From: Betaproteobacteria bacterium
Lineage (GTDB): Bacteria > Pseudomonadota > Gammaproteobacteria > Burkholderiales > Eutrophovitaceae
DNA length: 64,000 nucleotides
Direction: 5' to 3'
Assembly (NCBI GenBank): GCA_020354125.1
Contig: CP070643.1
Span: 2,048,451-2,112,450, forward strand
Below the pieces are notes generated by a model that was not told the DNA's origin, did not search any database, and worked only from the letters and a program-made list of their open reading frames with translations. This document shows positions 16,978-24,804 of the stretch, in pieces. Each line of letters begins with the position of its first letter. Position 1 is the first letter of the stretch. Both the position numbers and the translations under genes were made by a program.

Positions 16978-17949
16978 TTACGGTTGGAATACCGTCGAGC
17001 CGGTAGTCTTGCGTCCTTCGAGATCGCGATGGGCCTGCTGGGCGTCCGCCAGGTCATATCTCTGGTTAATCTCGATTTTCACCTTGCCTGACTCCACCAT
17101 GCCGAACAATTCCTTGGCGCTGGCCTCCAGATCGGAACGTTGCGCGGTGTAGGTCATCAAGGTGGGTCGCGTGACATAGAAAGAACCTTTGGCCAGAACG
17201 TTGATATCGACGTCTTTTACCGGTCCCGAGCCATTGCCGAACACGGCGAGCAAACCACGTGGCATCAAGCAGTCCAGCGAGCCGTAGAAGGTGTCCTTGC
17301 CGACCGAGTCGAACACCACCGGCACACCACGCCCGCCGGTGATTTCACGTACCCGCTCGGGAAACTTCTCGCGGGTGTAAATAATCGTGTGGTCACAACC
17401 ATGCGCCTTGGCGATGGCGGCTTTCTCATCCGAGCTGACTGTGCCAATTACGGTTGCCCCGAGTGCTTTGAGCCACTGGCAGGCGATCAATCCAACACCG
17501 CCGGCAGCAGCATGAAACAGCACCGTCTCGCCTTTTTCAACGCGGTACACACGACGGATCAGATACTGAACGGTCAATCCCTTGAGCATCATTGCCGCCG
17601 CCTGCTCATCGCTGACGCCGCTTGGCAAAGTCACCAGCTTGTTTGCTGGAATCAGGCGCTCCTCGGAATAGGCGCCCGGCGGCCCACCGGAATAAGCAAC
17701 CCGGTCGCCCACCTTGACTTCGGTCACGCCAGATCCCACCGCCTCAACCACACCAGCTGCTTCCAGTCCGATACCGCTGGGCAGTGGCAGCGGATAAAGG
17801 CCAGAACGGTGGTAAGTATCGATGAAGTTCAGCCCGATGACGTTGTGCCGAACGCGCGCCTCGCCCTCACCCGGTGCGCCCACGTCGACGTCTTCATAGG
17901 CGAGTACTTCCGGCCCTCCAGTCTGATGAAACCGAATTGCTTTGGTCAT
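16978..17949 (-). CDS. NADPH:quinone reductase (zeta-crystallin type)
   Basis: A 323-residue medium-chain, zinc-free reductase of the QOR group. It begins MTKAIRFHQTGGPEVL, has GLNFIDTYHRSGLYPLPLP near residue 39, the cofactor motif HAAAGGVGLIACQWLKALG near residue 147, and ends near RKTTGSTVFQP, all close to E. coli QorA. It reduces quinones or enones with NADPH in the cytoplasm. It is the first gene of the minus-strand series leading to the SDRs, with 114 bases in between, so co-transcription is possible but not certain. Confidence 0.88.
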   Translation of the reverse strand: MTKAIRFHQTGGPEVLAYEDVDVGAPGEGEARVRHNVIGLNFIDTYHRSGLYPLPLPSGIGLEAAGVVEAVGSGVTEVKVGDRVAYSGGPPGAYSEERLIPANKLVTLPSGVSDEQAAAMMLKGLTVQYLIRRVYRVEKGETVLFHAAAGGVGLIACQWLKALGATVIGTVSSDEKAAIAKAHGCDHTIIYTREKFPERVREITGGRGVPVVFDSVGKDTFYGSLDCLMPRGLLAVFGNGSGPVKDVDINVLAKGSFYVTRPTLMTYTAQRSDLEASAKELFGMVESGKVKIEINQRYDLADAQQAHRDLEGRKTTGSTVFQP

Positions 17950-18248
17950 GCTGCGTCTCCTCCTGAGTATCGTTTTGTGTGCGTTTTATCTGATGAACTG
18001 GTCGCGGTAACCGGCGCCCAGCGTAACGACGTTCGGTTGCATACCGGCGGTAGATAATCAATTGTTTTTTAAGGGCGCATTCATCCCTCTTCCCCGCTTG
18101 ATTGTGGCCGACATGGAAACAAACGGCCGCCGTGGCGGCGACCCGGCCCATTATTCTACTCGTGCTGTCGCCGGCTTCGACCTGATGGTCGAACCGCCAC
18201 ACCAGAAATCAGCGATGCAGGTCCCTGACCCGGCGGGAAAGGAGGAGT
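17950..18248. other. Intergenic stretch without a recognised gene
   Basis: About 300 bases between the quinone reductase start and the PHA depolymerase stop. A 6-bp GCCGCC-GT-GGCGGC hairpin at 18126-18139 is visible, without a T tract. It presumably holds the quinone reductase promoter; no convincing gene was found. Confidence 0.5.
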
Positions 18249-19505
18249 TTACGCGACGTGTTCCTTGCGCTTGGCAACGCGTTTGACAGACGCGTGTTTG
18301 CGAATGAAATCGCGGATCTGCGGATAGATACGTTCGCGGAATTTGCGGCCACTGAAAATCCCGTAATGCCCAACACGCTTGGCCAGAAGGTGTTTGCGCC
18401 TGGCTTGAGGGATGCCGGTACAGAGTTTATGCGCTGCTTCAGTCTGGCCGTTGCCCGAAATATCGTCGAGTTCACCTTCAATCGTGAACAGCGCCGTGTC
18501 AGTGATTGACTCGGGCGCAACAAGTTCTCCATTCACTTCCCACTTGCCCGTCGGCAGCAGGAAATCCTGGAAAACGATGCGCACCGTATCCAGATAGTAT
18601 TCCGCCGGCATGTCGAGCACCGCATTGTACTCATCGTAAAACTGGCGATGCGCCTCGGCGCTGTCACCATCGCCTTCGATCAAATGATTGTAAAACTGCC
18701 AGTGCGCATTGAGGTGACGATCCGGATTCATCGCCAGAAAGCTTGCGTGCTGCAGAAAGCCGGGATAGACCTTGCGCGTAAAGCCCGGGTAGTTGTAAGG
18801 CACGCGCATGATCAGCCTGCGCGCAAACCACGAATGCGAGCGCCTCTCGGCGAGCTCGTTGACAGTGGTTGGGCTGCGCCTTGCGTCAATCGGGCCGCCC
18901 ATCATGATCATCGCCCTCGGTACTGCTGGATCATTATTCGACGCTAGCAAGGATACCGCTGCCAGAACCGGAACGGTCGGCTGACAGACCGACATCACGC
19001 TAAGGTCCGGTGATAATGCGCGGATGAACTCCTGTATATAAGAGACGTAGTCATCGAGATGGAAAGCGCCCTCGGCGATCGGCACCATCTTGGCGTCGAC
19101 CCAGTCCGTCACCCACACGTCGTGGTCCACCAGGGCAGTGCGCACGGTATCCCTTAACAGCGTGCCGAAATGTCCCGATAGCGGAGCGACGATCAGCAGC
19201 TTCGGCTGATCAATCCGCTCAGACTTGCGAAAGTGAACAAGCTTGCAGAAAGGTTTTTCAATAGCAGTGTGTTCGGTGATATCGACATCGCGGCCATCGA
19301 TCGAGACGTGGCTGATACCCCACTCCGGTTTGTGGTAGCGGCGCATGAGCCGCATGAACAATTCACTGTTGGCGGCGATAGTGCGGGAAGTCGGTGTATA
19401 GCTGAAGGGACTGTATGGGCTGGAAAAGGTCTCTTTGACAACGTGCGCCCAAAGTACCGCGGGCGTCATCATTGACTTGTGCAGCTCGTGCAAGGAATAC
19501 ATCAT
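18249..19505 (-). CDS. phaZ: Intracellular polyhydroxyalkanoate depolymerase
   Basis: A 418-residue protein of the Ralstonia-type intracellular PHB depolymerase family. The opening MMYSLHELHKSMMTPA and SPFSYTPTSRTIAA, the nucleophile segment SVMSVCQPTVPVLA (Cys near residue 174 in place of the usual lipase Ser), GGPIDARRSPTTVNELA and the C-terminal VGHYGIFSGRKFRERIYP with the catalytic His are all present. It mobilises stored PHA granules in the cytoplasm. No PHA synthase lies in the window. It stands alone on its strand. Confidence 0.88.
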   Translation of the reverse strand: MMYSLHELHKSMMTPAVLWAHVVKETFSSPYSPFSYTPTSRTIAANSELFMRLMRRYHKPEWGISHVSIDGRDVDITEHTAIEKPFCKLVHFRKSERIDQPKLLIVAPLSGHFGTLLRDTVRTALVDHDVWVTDWVDAKMVPIAEGAFHLDDYVSYIQEFIRALSPDLSVMSVCQPTVPVLAAVSLLASNNDPAVPRAMIMMGGPIDARRSPTTVNELAERRSHSWFARRLIMRVPYNYPGFTRKVYPGFLQHASFLAMNPDRHLNAHWQFYNHLIEGDGDSAEAHRQFYDEYNAVLDMPAEYYLDTVRIVFQDFLLPTGKWEVNGELVAPESITDTALFTIEGELDDISGNGQTEAAHKLCTGIPQARRKHLLAKRVGHYGIFSGRKFRERIYPQIRDFIRKHASVKRVAKRKEHVA

Positions 19506-19657
19506 CTTTCTATATGATCCTTTCCGCTATATCGTTGCCGGCCTTCCACCACCAGTGTTTCAGTAAGAAGTCTCACTTCACATTGTGAAACGAAAAACAT
19601 TCTTGCCCGGAAACAAAACAGGCAGAAGATTACAGCAATTTTCGCGCTAGCAAAGAA

Positions 19658-20653
19658 TTATAACGGCCCAATCGGCGCCTCCTGCACGGCGCTGATCTGC
19701 TCTTTGATCTGCAAAATGTGTTCTTCCCAATAGCGCTGCGTGTTGAACCAGGTGAACGCAGCAGGAAAAGCGGGATCTGTCCAGCGCTGAGCTATCCAGC
19801 CTGCGTAATGCAGTATTCGAAGAGTGCGCAAGGCTTCGATCAAATGCAATTGACGAGGGTCGAACTCCATGAAGTCTTCATAGCCGGCGAGCACGTCCGA
19901 CAACTGCCGTGTCATCGATGCGCGGTCACCGGATAACTGCATCCACAAATCCTGCACTGCCGGCCCCATGCGTGCGTCATCGAGATCGACAAAGTGCGGT
20001 CCATCGTCAGTCCACAGGATGTTGCCCGAGTGACAATCGCCATGCAGTCGAATTGTTTCCACAGCACCGGCACGCTGATAGGCATCGCGCACCGCAGTCA
20101 ATGCCGCTTGCGCGGCCGCTCTATACGCCTCAACCAGATCGGGCGGTATGAAATTGTGATGGAGCAGATAGTGAACTGGTTGCTCCCCGAAGCTATCGAT
20201 ATCGATTGCCGGACGGTGAGTGAAACTCTTGACCGCACCACGTGCATGTATTCGGCCGATGAAGCGTCCAAGCCATTCCAGCACATCGGGGTCATCCAGC
20301 TCCGGCGCGCGACCGCCACGCCTGGGAAACAACGCGAATCGGTACCCTTCGAATTGATGTAAAGATTGTTCGCCAATTCGCAAAGGCGCAACCACTGGGA
20401 TTTCAGCCTCGTCCAATTCGAATGCAAACGCGTGCTCTTCCAGAATTTGCGCATCGCTCCAGCGATGCGGCCGATAGAACTTGGCGACAACGAATTTCGG
20501 CCCGCCATTGTCGTCATCGATGCCAATCTGAAAGACGCGGTTCTCGTAGCTGTTTAGCGCCAGCATTCGTCCGTCACAACGGTAGCCAACCGATTCGATT
20601 GCGTTGAGCACACAGTCCGGTGTCAGCTCTGAATAGGGTGTCGATTCGTCCAT
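19658..20653 (-). CDS. srkA: Stress response kinase SrkA (RdoA/YihE)
   Basis: About 331 residues when started at the ATG at 20653 (MDESTPYSELTPDCVLNAIE), matching the 328 of E. coli SrkA; the extra upstream frame is rejected. It has the kinase-like fold with VAKFYRP (ATP-site Lys near residue 58), the catalytic loop RLHGDCHSGNILW and the metal segment VDLDDARMGPAVQDLWM. SrkA is a Ser/Thr kinase that counters stress-induced cell death in E. coli. It is divergent from a lipase gene, with a 68-base shared promoter gap. Confidence 0.9.
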   Translation of the reverse strand: MDESTPYSELTPDCVLNAIESVGYRCDGRMLALNSYENRVFQIGIDDDNGGPKFVVAKFYRPHRWSDAQILEEHAFAFELDEAEIPVVAPLRIGEQSLHQFEGYRFALFPRRGGRAPELDDPDVLEWLGRFIGRIHARGAVKSFTHRPAIDIDSFGEQPVHYLLHHNFIPPDLVEAYRAAAQAALTAVRDAYQRAGAVETIRLHGDCHSGNILWTDDGPHFVDLDDARMGPAVQDLWMQLSGDRASMTRQLSDVLAGYEDFMEFDPRQLHLIEALRTLRILHYAGWIAQRWTDPAFPAAFTWFNTQRYWEEHILQIKEQISAVQEAPIGPL

Positions 20654-20721
20654 ATACGTAATTCTATGGCCTTCGCCGCCTTGTTCCGCAAAGCCGGTAA
20701 TCGTGCAAGAATTTGCAAGCC

Positions 20722-21474
20722 ATGAAACGGAAACTCGTAGCCGCTGGAACTCTATGGCTTGTCTGCTTAGCCTCGACACTGGTCAGCTTCGCGTCCCAAG
20801 CCGTCGCTGCTCCGGACACGCCCGATGCGGAGACAGTCGTTTTGCTCCACGGCCTTGGCCGGAGCAGCACTTCCATGTGGATATTCGCCTTGCGGTTGAA
20901 ACGTGCCGGGTTTCACGTCGAACTCGTGGGCTACGATTCAATCAACCAGAATCCCGATGAAATCCTCGAGGAAATCAGTGAACAGATCCGCGAATGCTGT
21001 GCAAAGGTCAGCGGCCGGATTCACTTCGTCGGCCATTCGCTCGGCGGACTCATGGTACGCGCTTATCTGCAGAACAACGACGTTGCCAATCTCGGCCGCG
21101 TGGTGCTGATGGGTACGCCAAACCAGGGAACGGTTGCCGCCGACTATTTTCGCGATACCTGGCTGCTGAAAAGACTCGGGCCAACAGCGGAACGACTGGG
21201 CACCGACGAGAACAGTTTTCCGAGAACCCTGGAAGCTCCCTACTACCCGGTAGGGATTATCGCCGGTGAATTCGAAAGCGATCTCATCGACAACGTGATT
21301 CCAGGCAAAGACGACGGACTCGTCCCGGTAGATGCGACCAAACTGGAGGGTATGGATGACTTTATCGTGTTACAGACCAGCCATGCCATGATGCGCTACG
21401 ACGAAGAAGTCGCGAGGCAAACGATCGAATTCCTTAAGAACGGCAGATTCGATCACGAAAACAAGATTGACTGA
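20722..21474 (+). CDS. Exported alpha/beta hydrolase, lipase-like
   Basis: About 250 residues with a signal peptide (MKRKLVAAGTLWLVCLASTL, cleavage near residue 30). HGLGRSS forms the oxyanion region, Ser106 in VGHSLGG is the nucleophile, KDDGLVPVD holds the likely Asp, and QTSHAMMRYDE the likely His. This is the arrangement of small triacylglycerol lipases and esterases of the PGAP1/LipA type. The start at 20722 is preferred to a TTG nine bases upstream. It is convergent with the next SDR gene, only seven bases away. Confidence 0.8.
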   Translation: MKRKLVAAGTLWLVCLASTLVSFASQAVAAPDTPDAETVVLLHGLGRSSTSMWIFALRLKRAGFHVELVGYDSINQNPDEILEEISEQIRECCAKVSGRIHFVGHSLGGLMVRAYLQNNDVANLGRVVLMGTPNQGTVAADYFRDTWLLKRLGPTAERLGTDENSFPRTLEAPYYPVGIIAGEFESDLIDNVIPGKDDGLVPVDATKLEGMDDFIVLQTSHAMMRYDEEVARQTIEFLKNGRFDHENKID

Positions 21475-21481
21475 ACTTCTG

Positions 21482-22177
21482 TTACCTGGGATATGAACCG
21501 GAGTTCACGTCTACTGTTGTACCCGAGACGTAATCCGGACTATCGGTTCCGAGCCAGACGATTACGCGCGCCACTTCCTCGGGATTGCAAGGCCGCCCGA
21601 CATGCACGCTGCGCATGACCGCGTCTTTTCTTGACTGCGGCAACTGCTCGTACATCGCAGTCAGCGTAGGGCCAGGCGCTACGGCGTTAACGAATACTCC
21701 GCTGCTTCCCAATTCGGCCGCGTAGCTCTTGGTAATGTTCAACAAGGCCGCTTTGGTTGCGCCATACCAAAGGTCAGGGTGGCCGGTGAAGGCCGATACT
21801 GATCCGACGTTGACGATGCGGCCAGACTTGCGCTGCCGCATTTGCGGCGCAAGTGCTTCGATCATCGCCACCGGGGCGCGCAGGTTGACGGTAATAATCT
21901 CGGTGACGTGCTCTTCCGGAATCGCGTCGTAAGGTTCGCAATACAACACCGCGGCATTGTTCACCAGCGTGTCGATCGCACCCATCTGGCCGATCAGTGT
22001 CGGAATACCGGCAATATCGCGCAAATCATAGTCGACCCTCTCGCCGATGACGTCGTCACCAAACTGTTTGTCCAGTGACAGCACCCTGCAACCGGCTTCG
22101 GCAAATGCGCGTGCGGTGGCGAAACCGATACCGCGCCCTGCACCGGTAATAAGGACAGTTCTTCCTTCAGCCGACAT
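21482..22177 (-). CDS. SDR family oxidoreductase
   Basis: A 231-residue short-chain dehydrogenase started at the ATG at 22177. It has TGAGRGIG near residue 11, NNAA in LVNNAAVLY, the Ser in NVGSVSAFTG and YxxxK as YGATKAA. It ends with VSGTTVDVNSGSYPR. The acidic residue after the second strand (LSLDKQF) suggests NAD rather than NADP. The substrate is unknown. The gene is downstream of two small exported proteins on the same strand, separated by 51 bases, and so might be co-transcribed with them. Confidence 0.85.
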   Translation of the reverse strand: MSAEGRTVLITGAGRGIGFATARAFAEAGCRVLSLDKQFGDDVIGERVDYDLRDIAGIPTLIGQMGAIDTLVNNAAVLYCEPYDAIPEEHVTEIITVNLRAPVAMIEALAPQMRQRKSGRIVNVGSVSAFTGHPDLWYGATKAALLNITKSYAAELGSSGVFVNAVAPGPTLTAMYEQLPQSRKDAVMRSVHVGRPCNPEEVARVIVWLGTDSPDYVSGTTVDVNSGSYPR

Positions 22178-22228
22178 CGCGATTACCAGCACCCTCAATT
22201 GCTGGGGTATTGAAACAACGAAGCGCGC

Positions 22229-22525
22229 TCATTCCTTGTACTCGTCCGGGAGTGGAACGCCATACTCTGCATATATGGCCGCAATGGCATCGCGCTGCTC
22301 TTTGGATTGCTTGTGAAAGCCGATCGCCGTGAAATAACGCATCTTGGCCTTTAGCTCCTTCACCTGGGCCAGTGCATCTTCCGGCAGTTCGGTTGCTCCG
22401 GTAGCCGGATCGCTGGGGCATTGCGTTTGATTGATCACATTGCCATCCGCGTCACGGCATTCGCCGGCAGCGACGCCGCTGAAACAGAGCAAGATTGCGG
22501 AGAGAATCAACAACAGCTTATTCAT
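22229..22525 (-). CDS. Small exported protein, paralogue of the next upstream gene
   Basis: A 98-residue protein with a signal peptide (MNKLLLILSAILLCFSGVAAG). The mature part has two Cys spaced by 13 residues in ECRDADGNVINQTQC, a variable middle, then MRYFTAIGFHKQSKEQRDAI and a PLPDEYKE end. It is clearly a duplicate of the protein at 22577-22873. I do not recognise the family. The Cys pair probably forms a periplasmic disulfide. Confidence 0.7.
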   Translation of the reverse strand: MNKLLLILSAILLCFSGVAAGECRDADGNVINQTQCPSDPATGATELPEDALAQVKELKAKMRYFTAIGFHKQSKEQRDAIAAIYAEYGVPLPDEYKE

Positions 22526-22576
22526 GAGAGTTCTTGTTGCAGAACAAAGGGATTTACTGGATAAAACCCTGACAGC

Positions 22577-22873
22577 CTATTCCTTATATTCGTCGGGCAG
22601 CGGCAAGCCGTGCTCATCGTAAATCCTGGCGATTTCATCGCGTCTTTCCCTGGATTGCTTGTGAAAGCCAATCGCAGTGAAGAAACGCGCCTCGACGTTC
22701 AGATCGTACACCCGGGCCGCCGCTTCTTCGGGTAACTCACGTCCGCCGGCACCTGTTTCGCTGGCACATTGCGATTGCTCAACCACATTGCCATTCGTGT
22801 CACGGCAATCCTCAGCAGCGAAACACTGACAGCCAAGCAGAAACGCCAACACGAAGAACGCTGGTTTTATCAT
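22577..22873 (-). CDS. Small exported protein, paralogue of the next downstream gene
   Basis: About 98 residues from the ATG at 22873 (MIKPAFFVLAFLLGCQCFAA is the signal). It shares with its neighbour CRDxNGNVxxQxQC, the block RFFTAIGFHKQSRERRDEIA and the identical end PLPDEYKE. The two genes are tandem, 51 bases apart, and have diverged at most other positions, so the duplication is not recent. The function is unknown. Confidence 0.7.
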   Translation of the reverse strand: MIKPAFFVLAFLLGCQCFAAEDCRDTNGNVVEQSQCASETGAGGRELPEEAAARVYDLNVEARFFTAIGFHKQSRERRDEIARIYDEHGLPLPDEYKE

Positions 22874-22963
22874 CCCGAAGCTCATAATCTGAATATGAAA
22901 GATACAGGTAAACGGCCTGACCCCGACAAACTCCGTTCGAATACCGGAGAAAGTTTCACGCCA

Positions 22964-23428
22964 TCAAGGCGCGAACTGCTTGAACATGACGGCAACATCA
23001 ACCCCCATGTACTCACAGTGTTCAATGTCGCTCCAGCCCAGCTTCAAGTAAAGACCTCGAGCGCGCTCAGTATACAAGAACAGCTTTTTGATCCCGAGCC
23101 TCGTTGCCTGGTCTTCGATATGCCTTACCAGTATGGTTGCGATACCATTGCTCCGGAATTCCGGCTTCACGAAAACACTGGCGAGCCATGGCGACAGGTC
23201 TTTTCGTGTTCGCATGTCTTCGAGGGCAAGCGCTGCGGAGCCAATTAACCGGTCATCATCGACAGCTACAACCATGAATGGCACGTCATTGGACTGAGCG
23301 ATGTCTTGAAGTTTCAGGACACGGTCCTCGAGTGTTTTACCGGGACTAAAGTGCTTCCATTCGTCGAATTGGAGCTTTGCCAGTTCGGGCAGAAGATTGA
23401 GATGATTGCCAAGAAAGTCGATTTTCAT
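22964..23428 (-). CDS. GNAT family N-acetyltransferase
   Basis: A 154-residue acetyltransferase from the ATG at 23428. The acetyl-CoA loop is FRSNGIATILVRHIED near residues 88-103 (the R/Q-x-x-G-x-A pattern), preceded by LASVFVKPE, and the C-terminal part LFLYTERARGLYLKLGW is typical. The acceptor is unknown. Its start is 11 bases after the original stop of the interrupted membrane-protein gene upstream, so the two once formed an operon. The MITE insertion may now affect its transcription. Confidence 0.8.
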   Translation of the reverse strand: MKIDFLGNHLNLLPELAKLQFDEWKHFSPGKTLEDRVLKLQDIAQSNDVPFMVVAVDDDRLIGSAALALEDMRTRKDLSPWLASVFVKPEFRSNGIATILVRHIEDQATRLGIKKLFLYTERARGLYLKLGWSDIEHCEYMGVDVAVMFKQFAP

Positions 23429-23439
23429 GATCAACTCCG

Positions 23440-24102
23440 TCAATGTCCGGTGACGTTCGGTTTGTACCAACCCGCCGGGTACTTTGCGCGCCAGCTCAGG
23501 TCGATGAGCTCCGCCCAAGTTAGTTTACCCAGCACATACATCGCAAGGCCGAATAAGCCATTCACTAGGGCCTGTTAACACATATTGGGTCGATGCGTTG
23601 CTCCCAAAAATGGGGGCAGGCACGGCGCGAGGAGTGCAGTTTGGCTATTCCAAATAAACGACGAGCAACACAGCATGGCACCATTTTGGGGGCAACCCGA
23701 AGGGACGGGGCCGCTTTGGCGCGATCCTGCGTTACAGCTCGCTTATGTGGAATGGCCACACCGCGCTCGCTGCGCCTTGTCCCACACCAAAGTGACCACC
23801 GTCGCGTCGATCCAATATATGTTAACAGGCCCTAATACCATCCCGGCGAAGAACATGACTGGCACAAGCGCAACAACAACAATAACCCACGAAATCAGTC
23901 TCAGTCGCCATCCCTCGACACTCCCGCCCTCGAGAGGCAATCCAAACAACAGCCACGCGTGATACATCACAAATACAAGCGCAAGGCAACTGATTGCAAC
24001 CGTCAGCCAGCCGAGCCGCGTCACCAGTGAACGATATCTGTCCTGCAGCTTCAGTGATTCCGCATAGGAATTAAGAAACGTGGAAAGGATTCGCTTGATC
24101 AT
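23440..24102 (-). pseudogene. Small integral membrane protein gene interrupted by a MITE
   Basis: The minus-strand frame begins MIKRILSTFLNSYAESLKLQ and has two strong membrane spans (near residues 31-52 and 68-92). At codon 90 it runs into the element at 23568-23832, which now supplies a foreign tail ending in QRARCGHST. Removing the element together with one TA copy joins the frame exactly. It then continues as VNGLFGLAMYVLGKLTWAEL to a stop at 23440-23442, giving a 131-residue protein ending YKPNVTGH. I do not recognise the family. It sits directly upstream of the GNAT gene. Confidence 0.85.
23568..23832. mobile_element. 265-bp MITE with 30-bp terminal inverted repeats and TA target duplication
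   Basis: The ends are 30-bp inverted repeats with about three mismatches (23568-23597 and 23803-23832), beginning GGGCCTGTTAACA. TA flanks both sides (23566-23567, 23833-23834). The inner arms are also related as an imperfect inverted repeat, seen in GGCTATTCCAAATAA against GGCCATTCCACATAA on the other strand. There is no transposase. A TA target is usual for the IS630/Tc1-mariner group, but the parent family is not established here. It interrupts a membrane-protein gene. Confidence 0.88.
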
Positions 24103-24301
24103 TGATTGCTACTGACCAACTCGCTTAAAGCCAAACAGATATCCCGACGAAGCCAACATTCACAGCTTTGCTGGATTCATGTTTGTACTGGCGCCAGGAT
24201 TTCTGGATCTATGCGGCCGAGCGATGCACTCATCGATGGCTTGCAGTAGCCCTCCAAAAACTGGCTATTAGGTAGTATTGAGCAAAACAAGTGTCGATCA
24301 A

Positions 24302-24724
24302 TCATTGTTGGGCGCTCGTTTTGGTGAGTTTTACGAGTGCCTCAATGTCTTCCAGTGTCATCATTTTGAGTTCGCCGAACGCGGCAGTCGTGTAATCCCT
24401 GTCGCCGGAACCTTTGCTTTGCAGCAGATACCCATCCCCCTGCGCGAGAAAACGAAAGACGAAGGGCCTCGCCGGACTCAATGGAGCCGCAACGATTACT
24501 ACGCTGCGCTCGTCGTCACAGCCATAAACGAGCCACTGCGTCTTGCCGTATGTTTTTTCGATCGGTCCGACCTCGCATTTCAGAGGCGCCCCTGAAACGG
24601 GTTCGTCGCCGCTCGCGGGAACGGAAACGAATATTGTCAGCAAAAGAACGGCGGAATACCGACGCATTAGCACATGCACTCTATTCATCACCCTTCGCCC
24701 CACGCGCTTGTCAGGTGGCATCAT
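24302..24724 (-). CDS. Hypothetical exported protein
   Basis: 140 residues from tandem ATGATG start codons with GGAG upstream; internal ATGs at 24688 and 24667 are alternatives. The hydrophobic stretch YSAVLLLTIFVSVPASG acts as a signal sequence, with a long basic leader if the first start is used. The mature part has two Cys (LKCEVGP and VYGCDDERS) about 22 residues apart and no motif I recognise. It lies alone between the interrupted membrane gene and a conserved hypothetical gene. Confidence 0.6.
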   Translation of the reverse strand: MMPPDKRVGRRVMNRVHVLMRRYSAVLLLTIFVSVPASGDEPVSGAPLKCEVGPIEKTYGKTQWLVYGCDDERSVVIVAAPLSPARPFVFRFLAQGDGYLLQSKGSGDRDYTTAAFGELKMMTLEDIEALVKLTKTSAQQ

Positions 24725-24804
24725 CCGTCTCCATATTCGTTAATGTCTGCTCGCATGCGTTGCTCTTCGAACTCCGCGAACGCTGTGAACATCTCTGTTG
24801 CCCG

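Noticed and set aside
23593..23835. Open frames inside the MITE
   Set aside because: They arise from the inverted repeats (both end in related tails such as VNRP) and have no start context; not genes.
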